Below are positions 25,788 through 37,860 of a stretch of 64,000 nt of DNA, piece after piece (the first letter of the stretch is position 1; each line of letters opens with the position of its first letter). The stretch spans positions 14,285,816-14,349,815 of the forward strand of contig OX393569.1 in the NCBI GenBank assembly GCA_947652115.1, given 5' to 3'. The notes beneath the pieces are model-generated. The model had not been told where the DNA came from and ran no database searches. It worked only from the letters and a program-made list of their open reading frames with translations. The stretch is from Blastomussa wellsi. Lineage: Eukaryota; Cnidaria; Anthozoa; Scleractinia; Plerogyridae. A program made the position numbers and the translations under genes.

Positions 25788-26141
25788 TTTCGAGAAACAA
25801 ACCATTTCAGTTTTGCATTTCACGAATTTAAACAGTTATTTATGCGGTTGTTCAGGACGTCAAATAACTAGGCTGGGAATTCCACTGACTGCACTGTCAG
25901 GTAATGATTTCAATCCATAATGCGAAGATCTGCTACAAGAACAAAACAAAATCCGACGAAAAAGAATTCTGGGGGTACCCCTAGAGAAATTCATGTATAT
26001 GCACTCGATTATTGTAATGCATGCGGACGAAAGGCGAAAACGCATCAAATGTATGCGTTTTCAACGAAACCATATTAATATGGACGGGGCCTAAATAGGT
26101 CTGATTTTAATGTGTGTGTGTGTGTTTTTCAGTAGCAAATA

Positions 26142-29100
26142 ATGTCTGAGCCGAATACCACCGTTGTAGCAGATATTAACAAGGCGTTAATAAGCTCCAA
26201 CTCAGGAAATGACAAGAATGAGACGGCCTTGCTGATGATGTCTCCCAGCGTGAACTGGGCCGAGTTCCTGACTCCAGCACCCATGACCATCGCCCTTCTG
26301 GGACATTTGTTGTTGATTGCCGGGGAAAAGGACTTCTCTCTAGAGAAACTGCGGCCGGAGAAAGGTTTCCAGTTCATTAAACATCCTGAATCATTCCGAG
26401 CATGCTTGGTTCAAGTGAGCAATACTGGATGGAGAGCTTTCAATGAAGCCCACAAGGTTAGAACTCTTAAGTCTTTAAGATAGAAAATGGCACAATTCAC
26501 AGTTAGCGCCACATTCGTAACGCTTTAGCTACCCAGCTCACTTAATGATCATGCTCCTTGCACCGCTTGTGACGTCATCAGTTAGCATGTCAGCGGACTT
26601 TTGTGATAGGAATTTGATGCAGCTGGAAGCACGACTGTTTTCGCTTCGCGCTCGACGGACTAAGAAAAAAGGGACTGCTCGTAGTCTAATTCTGACCGAG
26701 CTAATAAAAAATACCCTGATTAGTTTTGTTGCAAAAGTGGTGCACAAAAAGGCCAATATGCCTATAGCAGATATCGTCCTCATTTTCAGGGTTTACCATT
26801 GATCTACACTGAAACTTTTCCAGCAGCGATAATGGCTGTGGAAAGTAGACGGTTGTGAGAATTGCTGTCTTGTTCTTTTTCGGTGATACAGGGCTCTATA
26901 GACACCAAATAAAAACAATAACATTACAGCATGTTGAAGCGAGCAAATCCTTTCAAATCATGGGACTAATGAGAACTCAGTAATGAGGTATATCTCGGCT
27001 TCGCGGTTAAGAGTGTGAATTTGCTGTTTCTCAGCTGAAACTTCCTCGTTTTCCAAAACTCGGGAAGTTTTCCGCGCATGCTCTTAATTGTTACACAGCG
27101 TTTAGCTTCCTTCTGCATGTTACCGTGACAACTGATATCTGATTCAGGTGACGGACCGCTTTGGCAACATGGCGCGAACCAAAACTAGATTTCAAATAAT
27201 TGTCACGGGGCACAGGGATATGCTTTCTTACTTCATAGTTTCTTAGGTCAATATGATCACAACGAAATTCCAAAATAGAATGTAAATTAATAGCCTTTCT
27301 GGAAATATATACTTCTTGTGGTTGGCATGAATTTTTTGCACACAATTTCACTTCGAACGCAATTTTACTTCCGTGCAACCTTAAGAAAGGCGGCCCTTTT
27401 ACCCGACTACATGGCGTCTACTTTCGCAGCTACGAATATGTGGTAAATGTGAGTTCATTTTCTGTTGGGTACCGCAGCTCTGTCGGTCTGTATAATGCTT
27501 AGCTGTTATTTACATAGAAGCAGCATTAAAACACAGTTGAACACTGAAGCGGAAAGAATTACCAATTTTGAACACGCTGCTGTATTCATTCAAGTCATAT
27601 TTAAGAGTTACACTTGCGTTGTTTTAATCTATACAAACGAATTTTTGTAGTTCATGTGTACTTTAGAAAACTTGGCAGCCAGAATTTCATTGAAAAATAA
27701 TTTTGAAAGCATATATGAAGAAATATGTCCAGTATATCTACAATGGGCAAGTGGAAGAGTTTTCAGTCAAACAAGCAAACGCCTGCTTGCATATCTGGTA
27801 TTAAAACTAAAGAAAAAATAAATGTAAGCACATAAATAATAAGTTGCGGTGTCGATGCTATGAAGGTATATTTTTGGTAACAATGTTTTTTTGCTTCTAT
27901 GCAAATGAAAAAAAAGCACCAAGCACAGCATGGAATTTTCACTTTCAACCTAAATTCGATCTTTATAATTCTTTCAATTTCCAGAACATGGATGCAATTC
28001 GACTTTATTCTGCTCAAGTACCCGATCAAGTAAAGAAAGTTGTCCGTACCTTGGTGAGGGGAAGTGATGAGGATGTCAAAGACTTCCTTCCAATAGAACT
28101 TGGAAAGATTGAGAGGAACTCGGCCGAATGCTTTCGCCTGGCGCAATCGGTTGAAGCAAAGTTCGAGCACGTGATGGATCTGACGGGTGAGCTATTGGAA
28201 GTTTCTTCAGCTGCCAGGGGATATTATGAAAAAACTCAGGAGGAAATAGAACTGAAAAGAAAAATTGCCCTAACAAAAGAAAATTCAGCCCGCGAGAAGA
28301 TGACTGCGGTAAAAGAACAACAAGAGAAACTAGAAAAGGAAGTACGCGAGGCGAAAAGAAGCTGGGAGAAGGCCATAGACTCTATGCCGAGTGGATGGGA
28401 ACTTATGGCGATGAATGTCACTGAAACAATCGTACATGAAGCCGCCAACGCTATGCACGTTTACCTTGGCCATGCGGCTTCCAAAAATAAGGATGCGGCT
28501 CCATCAGCAGGACCGGCAGAGGAAACTGTTATTGAGCAGTCCCCGACAGACGATCAACCAGTGCCAACGTTGAAAGGAACTGGAGAGCTGAATATTCTTA
28601 CTTCTCAGTTGTCGGAAGATCTTAATTCTGCTTTGGAAAAGGGTAAAGATAGCAGTGGTCCTAAAAATGATGAGAAACCTTTGGACAAAAAGCTTCAAAT
28701 GACGAAGATATATTTGGAAAACTTACTTGAAGACTTGGCTGACAACGAAGAGAGTTCAAATGACCAAGAATTTCTGAAGCTACTGAAGAAAGGTTTAGAG
28801 ATAAGCAAGGAAGGAGAGGCAATTACAGAGGGACTGACCATTTCACCTGATAAACTGGAAGACATTGCTAAGCAAGCAGCTGAACTAAAGAATGAGGTCA
28901 TGATGTTTTGCATAAAAATCCGTTCAAAGACAGGAGGAAATCCTTACACTACCAAACCTCCAAGACAAGCAAAAACCATGTCCAGCTCTGCAAATTCTTC
29001 CTCTACAAGTGCCGCCCAGACAGCAGTTGAAAATGCACGGTTTAAAATCGCCGAAACCAGGGGTGTTTTGGAAAGGCAAGAGAACCGCTACGATGAAACT

Positions 29101-29796
29101 TGCAAGCAACTAAAGGAAAGCAATGAAGAGTTGAGTAAGGTGTTAGAAAGCCTTGCTGAGTTGAGCCCAGAGAAGATTGCTGACTTCGACCAAATAAGAG
29201 ACACTCTGATGCGAGGTATCAAGGCCCTGGCTTCCGTGCGTGAGCAGTGGCAGAAACTGGTAGAGTTCTTCCAGTTTATCACCAACATCATCAAAGTATG
29301 TCAAAACGAAAGCCTTAAAAGTTTTGTCGACTATGCCAAAGTGGGCCAAAGGCGGGTGCTGGCTAACGGCTATGCCGGTTCTGATTTCATGCGTGACCTC
29401 ATCTATGAGCAAGTCAGCCAAGCAAATACGACTTCATATGTGGTGTGGTCCATATCCAACACGTACGTGGAAATATCTCGCAATTACTTGATGAGCCGCT
29501 TGGCAAGTCTTGGCGAATTGATCGCCTTGGATCCGGAGAAGGAAAGAAGCACCATTGAGATGGAGAAGACAAAGCTCATGGAAGGCAGCCAACAGGCTCA
29601 AGAAGCCATCAGGAAGCTTGTGTTGGAAGCCAAAGATCACTTCCATGACAAGGTGCAGAAGAGAATCAAGCAGATCGAAACGGAGCTGCTAAAAGTAATT
29701 CCTCCCGGGGATCCAGCAAAAATAAAAGAAATAAATGACACCGTTACTCGTGCCATCAAAGAAGCAGATGATGGTTACACTGAAGATGACTTCTAA
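26142..29796 (+). CDS. Module gene B1: large helical protein (708 aa, two coding exons)
   Basis: I do not recognise this family. Coding exons are 26142-26456 and 27985-29796, joined in phase 0 (AHK then NM), giving 708 residues. A splice acceptor (tttttcag, ending 26132) just upstream of the ATG implies a 5' non-coding exon. Exon 1 encodes a 105-residue domain with a hydrophobic centre (MTIALLGHLLLIAG). A long charged helix follows, about residues 160-235. Residues about 238-265 contain the less charged stretch SMPSGWELMAMNVTETIV, then a low-complexity D/P/S-rich linker. Two further helical blocks lie at about 320-420 and 445-690, the second with LVEFFQFITNIIKVC. No signal peptide or enzymatic motif was seen. 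The divergent partner is A1; a damaged paralogue lies at 41894-44356. The helix-hydrophobic-helix plan matches A1 in style and suggests a two-component membrane-acting system, unproven. Confidence 0.8.
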
Positions 29797-31209
29797 GAAC
29801 ATCAACTGAGGTAAAACACCGGCCTTTCCGAATGCCTTCAGTTAACTTTTAGACGACTGTAGCTTGAAAAGTTGATTTATTTTTGGAACTAACCGATAAA
29901 TAGTGTATTTTAAAATGAGTTCGTTAACTATAGATCAACATGTCAACGTCACTGTCAAGCGGTGAAAGTGTTGGTTTTTTTTTTCGGATCCTAACAAAAT
30001 GAAGTAGGGTGCAATTACAACACGCGTTGTTACCCAACTTGAGTCAGCTAAACACAAGCAACCTTTGTATATTAAATTAGTAAGAGAAGTGATCAAACCA
30101 TGCATAGACAGGACCCATCATTCCACGCAAATACTGGTGGTGTCTTTTCCAACTCCCCTTCCCCACCATAAAAATATGGTTGTGCCTGGTACGTATAGCC
30201 TCCCCACACCTAGAATCCGCCACTGAACTTAAACCAATGAAAAGAATACATTCAGGTGTTGAAATTCATAATACTGAAAAAGTTATGACGTCACAAAATG
30301 TTTTTGCTTGACGTCATAGCTTTTCAAGAAAAACGGATCTCAACAAATCCATAACACAGATTTTGCATCGGAGTGCACTCTAACCGTTGGCTTTGGTTTT
30401 GTCTTTTTTCCCTGCCTCCCTGCCTCGGTTTTCTTCCGATGTGGGGTTTTGTTAGTCAGTTTTCGACAGTAGAAAAAGCTGTCATAATTCTTATATTTTC
30501 TAGCTTCCATGAGCACTGGAATCAAACCCATCGTAGAATTAAATACATTATCTGGCGCAATTACTTTTCATATTGCTGTTTTCATTTATAACTTAAGATC
30601 ACTTTATAAACCAACTTCCTTTTTAGATTTGACGATTTATTTACGTCTGTCAGCCAAGTGACAGTTTTGCTACTTTTTGTTTCCAACGGTGCAATAATTG
30701 TTACTCAATACCTTTGGTCACGAAATGCCTAATAGCAACAACAGGAAGCTGTCAAGTGAATTATTGAAGAGAGAGTAATATCGAAAGTAGTATGTGTCGA
30801 TTTTTCTTAGACGCAGTGGCATATATTAAAAATGTTTGCCAGACATTTTCAAAAAAAGAAAGATCAAAAGCTGGTGTTTAAACTCATGATCGCGCCTCTC
30901 GTAAACGATGCAATAAAAATTTAAAATCCTGTTCATTTCAAACCTATTAGTAGTTTATGAATATTTATACTTCAGTTAGTAAAGGAAAAGCAATTTAACT
31001 TGTTAGTTTATGTTTGCCAAATATCGAGTTACATTGCGTTTCGTGTTTATGGTAATTTTGGGTAGAGTGTATTCATTATTTGTTGCAATGGTATAAATAA
31101 AGTTGTTGTTATGATCTTAATTTATTTGAAAGTCTTTTCTTGGTTATCTTCGGCTTAACTTCGGAAGACATCGGATGACCTACGACAATCTTCTGAAATT
31201 TTATCCCAC
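29797..31209. other. Region downstream of B1
   Basis: No further gene seen. It must hold the B1 3' UTR; an 'aataaag' poly(A)-like signal occurs near 31095. A CRE-containing foldback lies at 30276-30328. Confidence 0.4.
30276..30328. repeat. Foldback with TGACGTCA in each arm
   Basis: 'tgaaaaagttatgacgtca' is followed by its near complement 'tgacgtcatagcttttca'. The 8-bp CRE-type palindrome TGACGTCA therefore occurs twice within 53 bp. It could simply be a small foldback repeat. Confidence 0.6.
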
Positions 31210-31344
31210 CAGGGGCGGTCCAGGATTTGTCTTAGGGGGGATGCACCACTAAGGAATGACGTAATTGATAGGTGACGTAGGCAGAACACTAGTTATATTT
31301 AGAAAGTGCACATCCCCTGTACTCTCCCCCTAGATCCGCCCCTG
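31210..31344. mobile_element. CAGGGGCGG-ended MITE, copy 1
   Basis: It starts CAGGGGCGG and ends CCGCCCCTG. Inner phrases ('gtgcaccactaaggaatgac', 'aacactagttatat') are the inverse of those in the copies at 56284-56450 and 63236-63389. It is non-coding and about 135 bp. No clear target duplication is seen for this copy. Confidence 0.85.
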
Positions 31345-31830
31345 ACAACAATATTCGTGTTCCCGAGGGCCTTCAGACGGGGACCATCGCTCGAAAATAC
31401 AAAGAAACGGAGGAAAATTACAGTTAGGGTGCCAGAAAACCCAAACCACATTAAATGCTTCAAGGCGAGCTTATAAGTGCTTCAAGGGAGCTTGTAAGTG
31501 ATATGCAGGCTAGAGGAATACCAGTATTAAACAAAAATGCCAAAAAATGTGGCAGGAGTGACAAAGAAGGTTCGCACGGCTACTTGTACTGGTACTCATT
31601 TTCTTGAAAGGATTCGATAAGTTTGGTACGTTTGATGGTTCGGATCGAGAAACAGCCTGTCAGCAATCCCCTTTAAAATACGAGCCAGCAGTCAATCAGC
31701 AGTTCCCTTATAATCGATGAAACTCACATGTCCTCTGCCATTTTCCCTCTCGTGTTTCACAAGTGTTGCAGCTTTTTCGTTCTCTTTGATCGCGTTTGCC
31801 AATCTCATTTGATTACTTCTATTCGAGTTT

Positions 31831-32139
31831 ATGATTACTCCTATTCGAGGAAGCATTCATCAAGGTCATGAAGCCTTCGGTGAGCATTCAAGAGGCCGAC
31901 AGTGTGCATTTATGTCACTTTCGTCTTTGCTTTTCAATCGATCGGATTCGGTCGATTCTTGGATGCAAACAAATATCGATGCTATCTTATTTCATGGAGA
32001 TCGTATGTATTCACATGCTCTAACTAATGAAATGGTACCTGATACGGACACTCTTTCAATAAACGACCAATGCGATGAGTACTGTTTAAACTATAGTAAA
32101 TTTTATCAGGGACGTATTGATCGCTCATTTTGTGGCTAA
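31831..32139 (+). CDS. Possible cysteine-protease-like fragment of a DNA element (102 aa)
   Basis: The frame encodes a peptide with GSIHQGHEAFG, SRGRQCAFMSL, then a W..ID-I-L-F-H-G-D-R-M-Y pattern. This layout (HQG, R-x-Q-C nucleophile, GD-x-MY) resembles the N-terminal deconjugating cysteine-protease-like domain found in proteins of some large DNA transposons and related viruses. The catalytic His and Asp expected further on are absent because the frame stops at 32139. A short direct repeat ('attactcctattcgagg' and its variant) overlaps the start. No neighbouring transposon gene was found, so it is likely a captured or decayed fragment. The family call is from pattern memory only. Confidence 0.4.
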   Translation: MITPIRGSIHQGHEAFGEHSRGRQCAFMSLSSLLFNRSDSVDSWMQTNIDAILFHGDRMYSHALTNEMVPDTDTLSINDQCDEYCLNYSKFYQGRIDRSFCG

Positions 32140-33131
32140 AGGCCATTTCTCTCACTGAGGTAGTTTTTAATTAATGCATTTTTGGATAGTCCAAATGCAT
32201 TGTTAGTTCTTAAGGTGATTCAATGGTTTTGCAATGCGCATCTCTCACTGCGCATGACAAAATGTTGGCCATAAAAAGGAGTTTATGCAGAAAGATCATC
32301 AAATGGGATCGATCGAAGAGTAAAAGATAATGAAAATGTCGGTAGGCAAGTTTTCTGGCTAAGATGAGTCTCGATGTTTAGAAATTTGTATAACGTATAA
32401 AGTGGTAGAGTGTCAGTTGTTGAGTTCGACTAACTGAGATAGAGGATGGCTGTTAAACTTGTAATGTGCCACTACATTGGCATTTAAGCTCCCACTCTAT
32501 CATATAACGTCCAAATTGCCGTATTTCGAAGAAAATTCCTTAAAATATTTTCTTCGATGCTGTGTTCCACCTTCCAAGGGCATTAAAACCGTATGACACT
32601 TTGAAACCTCGCCCCGGTCTTCGCTTAAAAATCGGAAAACTGCAGATCGCTCGCACATTCTGCAGCTCTATCGCGATAACGAGTACAGTGACCCCATTTT
32701 TTATTTCATGATTTTAATAATAATAATAATAATAACAGTGTTTTCTTTCAATAGGAAAAAAATTGCCAGAAATCTATGGCCAGTTTTCTGGAAATTGAAC
32801 TAAACAGCTAAACATACTAAAAATTGACAAGTAATTACAAGTAATTAGTATTTGGCTTGGGCAGTGAAAGTTTACCTTCAAGATTTGTTAAGTTATAATC
32901 ATTAACATGGCGTTGAGTGAAAATACATTGAAGATATTCTGGGGCAAGTTCATTCAATGTTTTATACATAATGTAAAGCTTTCTGTTTTTTACGACGAAG
33001 AGACAGCTTCTCCCACTTAAGCGTCGCTAGAAGGAGGTTGGAGCCGAGGAGGTGATTTTGTGTACCAGTACAGTACGCAGTTTTGATATTCCCTGTTTGC
33101 AAAAAGCGTTTTAATTTTAGAGAATGTCTGC
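32140..33131. other. Intergenic, downstream of A2
   Basis: AT-rich sequence with an (AAT)n microsatellite at about 32713-32737. No gene or RNA seen. Confidence 0.4.
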
Positions 33132-34232
33132 TTATACCCAGTCGTCCATATCGCCTTGTGTAACGGCTTTCAGTGCTTGGGAAGTTACCATTTGGATCTT
33201 GTAGCCTATGCCTTTCATGTCAACATTCCCAGATAACAAGCGGCTGTTGCTAAGAGATGCTTCACAGAGATCATCAGCGATTGCTTTTAAGGGATAGAAC
33301 ATGGCTTCGATATCGGGTAACTTGTCATTTGCTTCAATTGCCATCATGTTTGCTCGTGTTGTTGTGGTACCCACCAGCGTTGTGCAACTTTTGATGGATT
33401 CATTTAATCTTGCTAATCGCACCTGGGAATCTTTTATTTCGATCTTGCGTAGTTTGAGTTCTTGCAGATCCTCCCTTTTCATCCTGTGATTTTCTCTTTG
33501 TTTTCGCGTTTGATCTTCCAAGTTGGAAAGGTCTGACTTCTTATCATCGATCCTGTTCTGGGTGCGTGTTACCTGAGTCGACGCCTCGCTGACTGCTTTT
33601 TCAGCATTCTCAATGTCTTTCTTAAGAACTTCATTTGTCACTGCACCACCCACACTACCACCAATAGCTGCACCAGCTGGCCCACCGACAAGGAATCCAA
33701 TAGTACCAAAAAGAACACCATTTAATATAGCTTTGGGGACGCGGTCTTGTTCTTCCTGTCTAAGTTTGTCTTTCTTCTGTTGTAAAAAGTTTTTGTCCCT
33801 TCTAAGATTTTCTCTGTCATTGGAAAGTTGTCGCTCCATTTCACGGCACTCGTCTTGAAGAACTTTGCCCCTTTCTTCAAGTTTTGCTAACTCCTCTTGT
33901 GTTTGGCGAAGGCGGTCATCTGTGATTTCCTCTTGTGCCACGACATCCTGAAGGTCGTAGTCCAACTGGTCATTTATTTTATTTATTCTGGATTCAGCCT
34001 TTCGGAGAGCCCTGTAAGCTTTGTTCACAAGACTTAGGAGATAAGGCATCATTCGTTTAGCAGCAGCTGTACTGATATCATATGGGGTTTCATCCAAAAT
34101 CTGGACAAAACTTTCTAGCGACAGTACACCTCTGGAAAAATGTGGCGAGACTACCTTCTTCACTTTTTCATCTGTGGAAAATATTTCAAGAGATGCGATT
34201 ATTACTTTCAACGGAGGCGATATAACTTTCAT
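33132..34232 (-). CDS. Module gene A2: paralogue of A1 with an extended glycine zipper
   Basis: This is a clear paralogue of A1: charged coiled-coil segments flank a hydrophobic region, and the C-terminal third is nearly the same. The open frame from ATG 34232 gives 366 residues. Homology with A1 begins only at about residue 21 (DEKVKK), directly after an acceptor-like 'ttttccacag' ending at 34172, so the first 20 residues may be intronic. The A1 first-exon equivalent at about 35908 keeps its donor (CATG then gtgagt) but has no in-frame ATG. Residues about 168-203 read as a glycine zipper (GGPAGAAIGGSVGGAV) in a hydrophobic context, about 9-11 residues longer than in A1. The N-terminal coils are more diverged than the C terminus. 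Function unknown; membrane insertion is an inference. Confidence 0.7.
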   Translation of the reverse strand: MKVISPPLKVIIASLEIFSTDEKVKKVVSPHFSRGVLSLESFVQILDETPYDISTAAAKRMMPYLLSLVNKAYRALRKAESRINKINDQLDYDLQDVVAQEEITDDRLRQTQEELAKLEERGKVLQDECREMERQLSNDRENLRRDKNFLQQKKDKLRQEEQDRVPKAILNGVLFGTIGFLVGGPAGAAIGGSVGGAVTNEVLKKDIENAEKAVSEASTQVTRTQNRIDDKKSDLSNLEDQTRKQRENHRMKREDLQELKLRKIEIKDSQVRLARLNESIKSCTTLVGTTTTRANMMAIEANDKLPDIEAMFYPLKAIADDLCEASLSNSRLLSGNVDMKGIGYKIQMVTSQALKAVTQGDMDDWV

Positions 34233-35715
34233 TAATTTTAGTCCCCCATTTTGTAACGTAAATGTCTGTCACTAAGTTAAATTAATGTATGTCATGAATT
34301 TGACGTATGTTAAGTTACTTGCCTGCCAAGAAGAACATAAAAATCTCTAGTTTTGGATAGAGACGTCGAGTAAACTAACAGGGAAGAGGCTCGATGTCGT
34401 TGTTTTGTTCTACCTCAGCGTGTCGGTTTTGAAAATAAATTTTCGAGCGGAAAACAATCTTCGGTTTTTACCAAATAACACTTTAACGCTGATTGCATAT
34501 GATCATCAATCAACCAGGCAGTAGTGTGAGTAAATTTCGCCTTTAGAAAGTGTCTGACCCGACTAGAGAAAATCGGCCCTGTTTGAAAACAACAAACAAT
34601 ACCACAATTGTTGCTATGGCAACCGCTGTTGCTAAAAGATTTAACTATGAACATAAGCGATCATTATAGTGTACTTTAGTTCGAATCCAAGATTGAATTC
34701 GGATTGAATTTCAAGTTTTAAAACTCTCAATCTGAGGCTAAAATAACTACATCATGCCTCAGTTAAGTCTTCCAATTTGTATCAGTGTTATATATTCGCT
34801 AAATGACAAATAGAGAGATCAGAAATGGAGAACGAATGAAAGGGGGCGAGAATTTTGTTTGAAGAGAAATCACGTTAATAAACAATGGTACTTGAAACAC
34901 TTTTTATAGTAACATAGAAGCAACACAAAACATAGTTGTGATGTAACTACATTCAAGTAAAGAAATGACCATGCAAGCAATTAATCACAAGCATCGAAAG
35001 CTCAAGAGCCTTAACAAATTACTATACCAGTATACTGAGGCTATAAAAAGAGTTTTAAAACCACCAGGAGATTTAGATCTGAAATTGAGAGAGTTTGAAT
35101 GACTTTTTCAAGTTTGGTCCTTGTGTTTTGGAAAAATCGGTAGCCTCGCAGCTGCTATAACCTCTAAATTTCAGTGGCAGGGATAGTGTTGCAGCCTTAT
35201 TGTTTGGGCTAGGGTCCATTGTTTATGTTGTTTGTTCTATTGTCTCACCTGAAGGGTGGTCCCCAGCCAACATTGTAAGAGCTGTGAGGTGACCCGGAAA
35301 AATGGCTAAAATTTAATAAGGCTTTCTCACTTCCTTCTACAATTTACTTGTTGTATCTTTATCTTGGTGTACTAGGTACATTTCGTGCTTAACCTGATAG
35401 AGCTTAGTGCCGTTTTGCAAAAAAAATCCGTGTGACAGCTTCCCTTTAAAACGGTGAAAACAAACAGAATCTCGCTGGGCTTGTTGACAATTTCAGTGGT
35501 TGCCTTTTAGTGTTCGAAATGTATCACACATAGCAAAACAGGAAAAGAACGGCTTACAACTGAATGAACATAAATTGTTAAAGGAGCTACGTCAAGATAT
35601 GTTGAGCCTTATTTGCGACGAACCAAGTTAGAAAAACCCCAAAGAGGTGATACTAAACCAAAAAGGAACAAGGATGGTTATAAGGATGGAAAAGATTAAA
35701 ACGGATTGCAAATCA
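34233..35715. other. A2 upstream or intron sequence
   Basis: No recognisable gene or element. If A2 is spliced like A1, this is its first intron. The phrase 'aaccaaaaaggaacaaggatgg' near 35658 recurs near 46033, marking a dispersed or duplicated repeat. Confidence 0.4.
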
Positions 35716-35829
35716 TAGACTACGACCAGTGAAAAAATTGCCGCGCGAAACCTGGTAGACGCGCCCACGCGCGGCAATTTTTTCACTTCGTGCTCGACGG
35801 AATAAGAAACAAAGGGACTGCTCGTAGTC
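35716..35829. mobile_element. Small foldback MITE ending GACTACGA
   Basis: The ends are 'agactacgaccag' and 'ctgctcgtagtcc'. An inner perfect stem pairs 'tgaaaaaattgccgcgcg' with 'cgcgcggcaattttttca'. Partial copies of its right end ('aaagggactgctcgtagtc') occur near 26670-26690 and 20120-20140. Confidence 0.75.
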
Positions 35830-35905
35830 CATGCAAATCACGAATTTGAAAAATCGAGACTAAACTTTTCAAAATGCACAAATCGTGATGAAGCTCGTTT
35901 TACTC

Positions 35906-36196
35906 ACCATGACTCGCGGACTCGTAGATCACCTGTAGCCTCTAGGTAACTTGCCTTGTTACAACTGCTGAACCATGACTCGCGGACTCGTAGAAATAAT
36001 AATCGTAGTCATCAGTGAGACACACCAGCACGACAAAACAAAGAAACAGCGACGCAACGTAACAACTCGAAACAATGTAGAGCAGGAATGCAAAACCTCC
36101 AAAACAAAGAAAAATTTCACAGGTTGTGTCAGCAAGATAAACTCCACTTTCTTTTGGCATCGTTTGTTCACAGACTGGTAAGACTTTACTTGTCAC
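35906..36196 (-). other. Candidate 5' exon region of A2, with a local duplication
   Basis: The 21-bp phrase 'ccatgactcgcggactcgtag' occurs at 35909 and 35971. In minus orientation the inner copy ends at a good donor (CATG then gtgagtaaaa) at 35908, positioned like the A1 donor at 20286 (TATG then gtgagtaaag). Codons before both donors are related (GESY against SASH). In this copy the frame has a TAG ten codons upstream and no ATG. A minus-strand frame (36196-35942, 84 codons) with hydrophobic stretches enters the outer copy of the repeat, but then runs to a stop before the inner copy. The start of A2 is therefore unresolved. Confidence 0.45.
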
Positions 36197-37860
36197 TTGT
36201 TAACTCTACGAAAAATGAGCGAGATGTCAGTAGACGTACCATGAAGCATCCATGGATAACTGCGGAAGCCCCTTAGTTACTTTACGCGAAAAAAGTGTTG
36301 TGTCAGTGATAACAGGATATGTTGGAAAACGAGTGACGACCAACAGAGGAAAACAGCATCTCGGAAATGGCGTTGAGGCAGATATAGACTAACGTATTTA
36401 ATACTACAGAAAATGGTTTGAACCCGAGCGCAACTAGTTTGCAACTCACAAGACAGTTTATCGCACGAAAACGATTACCTTGACCGTGTTTTTACTAAAA
36501 ACAATTACAACAACGACTTTATTAGACGAAACATTCACCGACCTACTGAACTGACTACTGAAACTAACGTTCACCCAACTCCTACTACTACTATGACTGT
36601 ACCGTACATCAAGGGCAAGCCTGAAACCATCTCACGTGACCTAATTTGTATATGTCACTCACATAAATTTCACAACATTTGCAAAGTTATTAGCCTGTCA
36701 AAGTTTTAGATTGTCCTTACTTGCATTCGTTCGGAACGGAACATAGCAAATTTCCTTGCCACTAGAAACATCTTCCGTATCCAGGCCCTTTTGGTGGAAT
36801 TGAGTGGAACGGAATGCATGGTACTTATTCTTGGGTTGCATTGTCACGCAATAGCAAATTAAATTGAAAACCATTTGGTGGGTGAAGTCAAGAAATTGCG
36901 ATATCATAGGAGCAGAAACCCTTATGGGTTTCTCATAGGAGATAATTAAAGAAGCCACCTCTCCAAGTTTTAGGTCCGTGCTTCCAAACTTCAGATATTC
37001 GTCGACATGTTGCGCATAAATTTATAGAGCCCAGTATGGCGCCGCCATGTTGGTGTACAACTTTGGTACACCAAATAATAATAGTGTAAATATGTGGAAC
37101 TTACTTTGGCTATCAAAGCGAATGTTTATGATTGAACACACATACATTTACATAAACACTTTTTTTCTAATGCTTTTACTTCTCTATTGGCTAGAAATCC
37201 GGAGTCTCGCACCGCCATAACTTTGAAATTCAAAATGCGCTGGTTTCCAAACGAAGCACGCTATTGAGCTGAAAAGTTGTAAACAAATATAAAATTGGCA
37301 CCTGTTCTGCTGATGAGGATAAAAACTTTGGTGCCTCTTTAAATTTGAATTTTAGAATTTGATGACGTCACGTGTAAGCCAAGAATCTCGTACGACTTCC
37401 CTTACGTTATGCAAAGGTCACGCCAACCGGAGTTTTATGACAAATCCGGGGAAGTAAAAAGCCAAAGAGCCAACCAGTTATTAAATGTAACGATCAATCT
37501 GACTTCCTTTACTCGAAAATTGGTCCAAATTTCTCTTTTAAAGAACAGCACAATCCGTGGTGCATCGAAAAATCAAACATCTTCCATAGATTTCCATGAT
37601 TTTCAGGATTTGTTTCTCTCGTACAGCTCAGTGACATTCAAGGGCATTGCAATTGAATGAGCTCTATTCGTTCGTACACGCGCGCATATTAGGTAGAATT
37701 ATGAGCCACATACCCACCTTGTGATTATAAAACCAAACGTGTCTTGTTTCCAATGGACACGGACAAATGGAATTGCCAGAGAATAGGGAGTTATTTCACG
37801 AAATACCGACCAATAGCACATATAAGTAGCCCGTACAAAACGAAACAGCCAGAAAGCAGG
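36197..37860. other. A2-B2 intergenic, no gene seen
   Basis: AT-rich sequence with short chance frames only. No element boundaries were recognised. Confidence 0.35.

Noticed and set aside
36698..36958. An 86-codon minus-strand frame
   Set aside because: Isolated, without family motifs or splice-supported neighbours; treated as chance.
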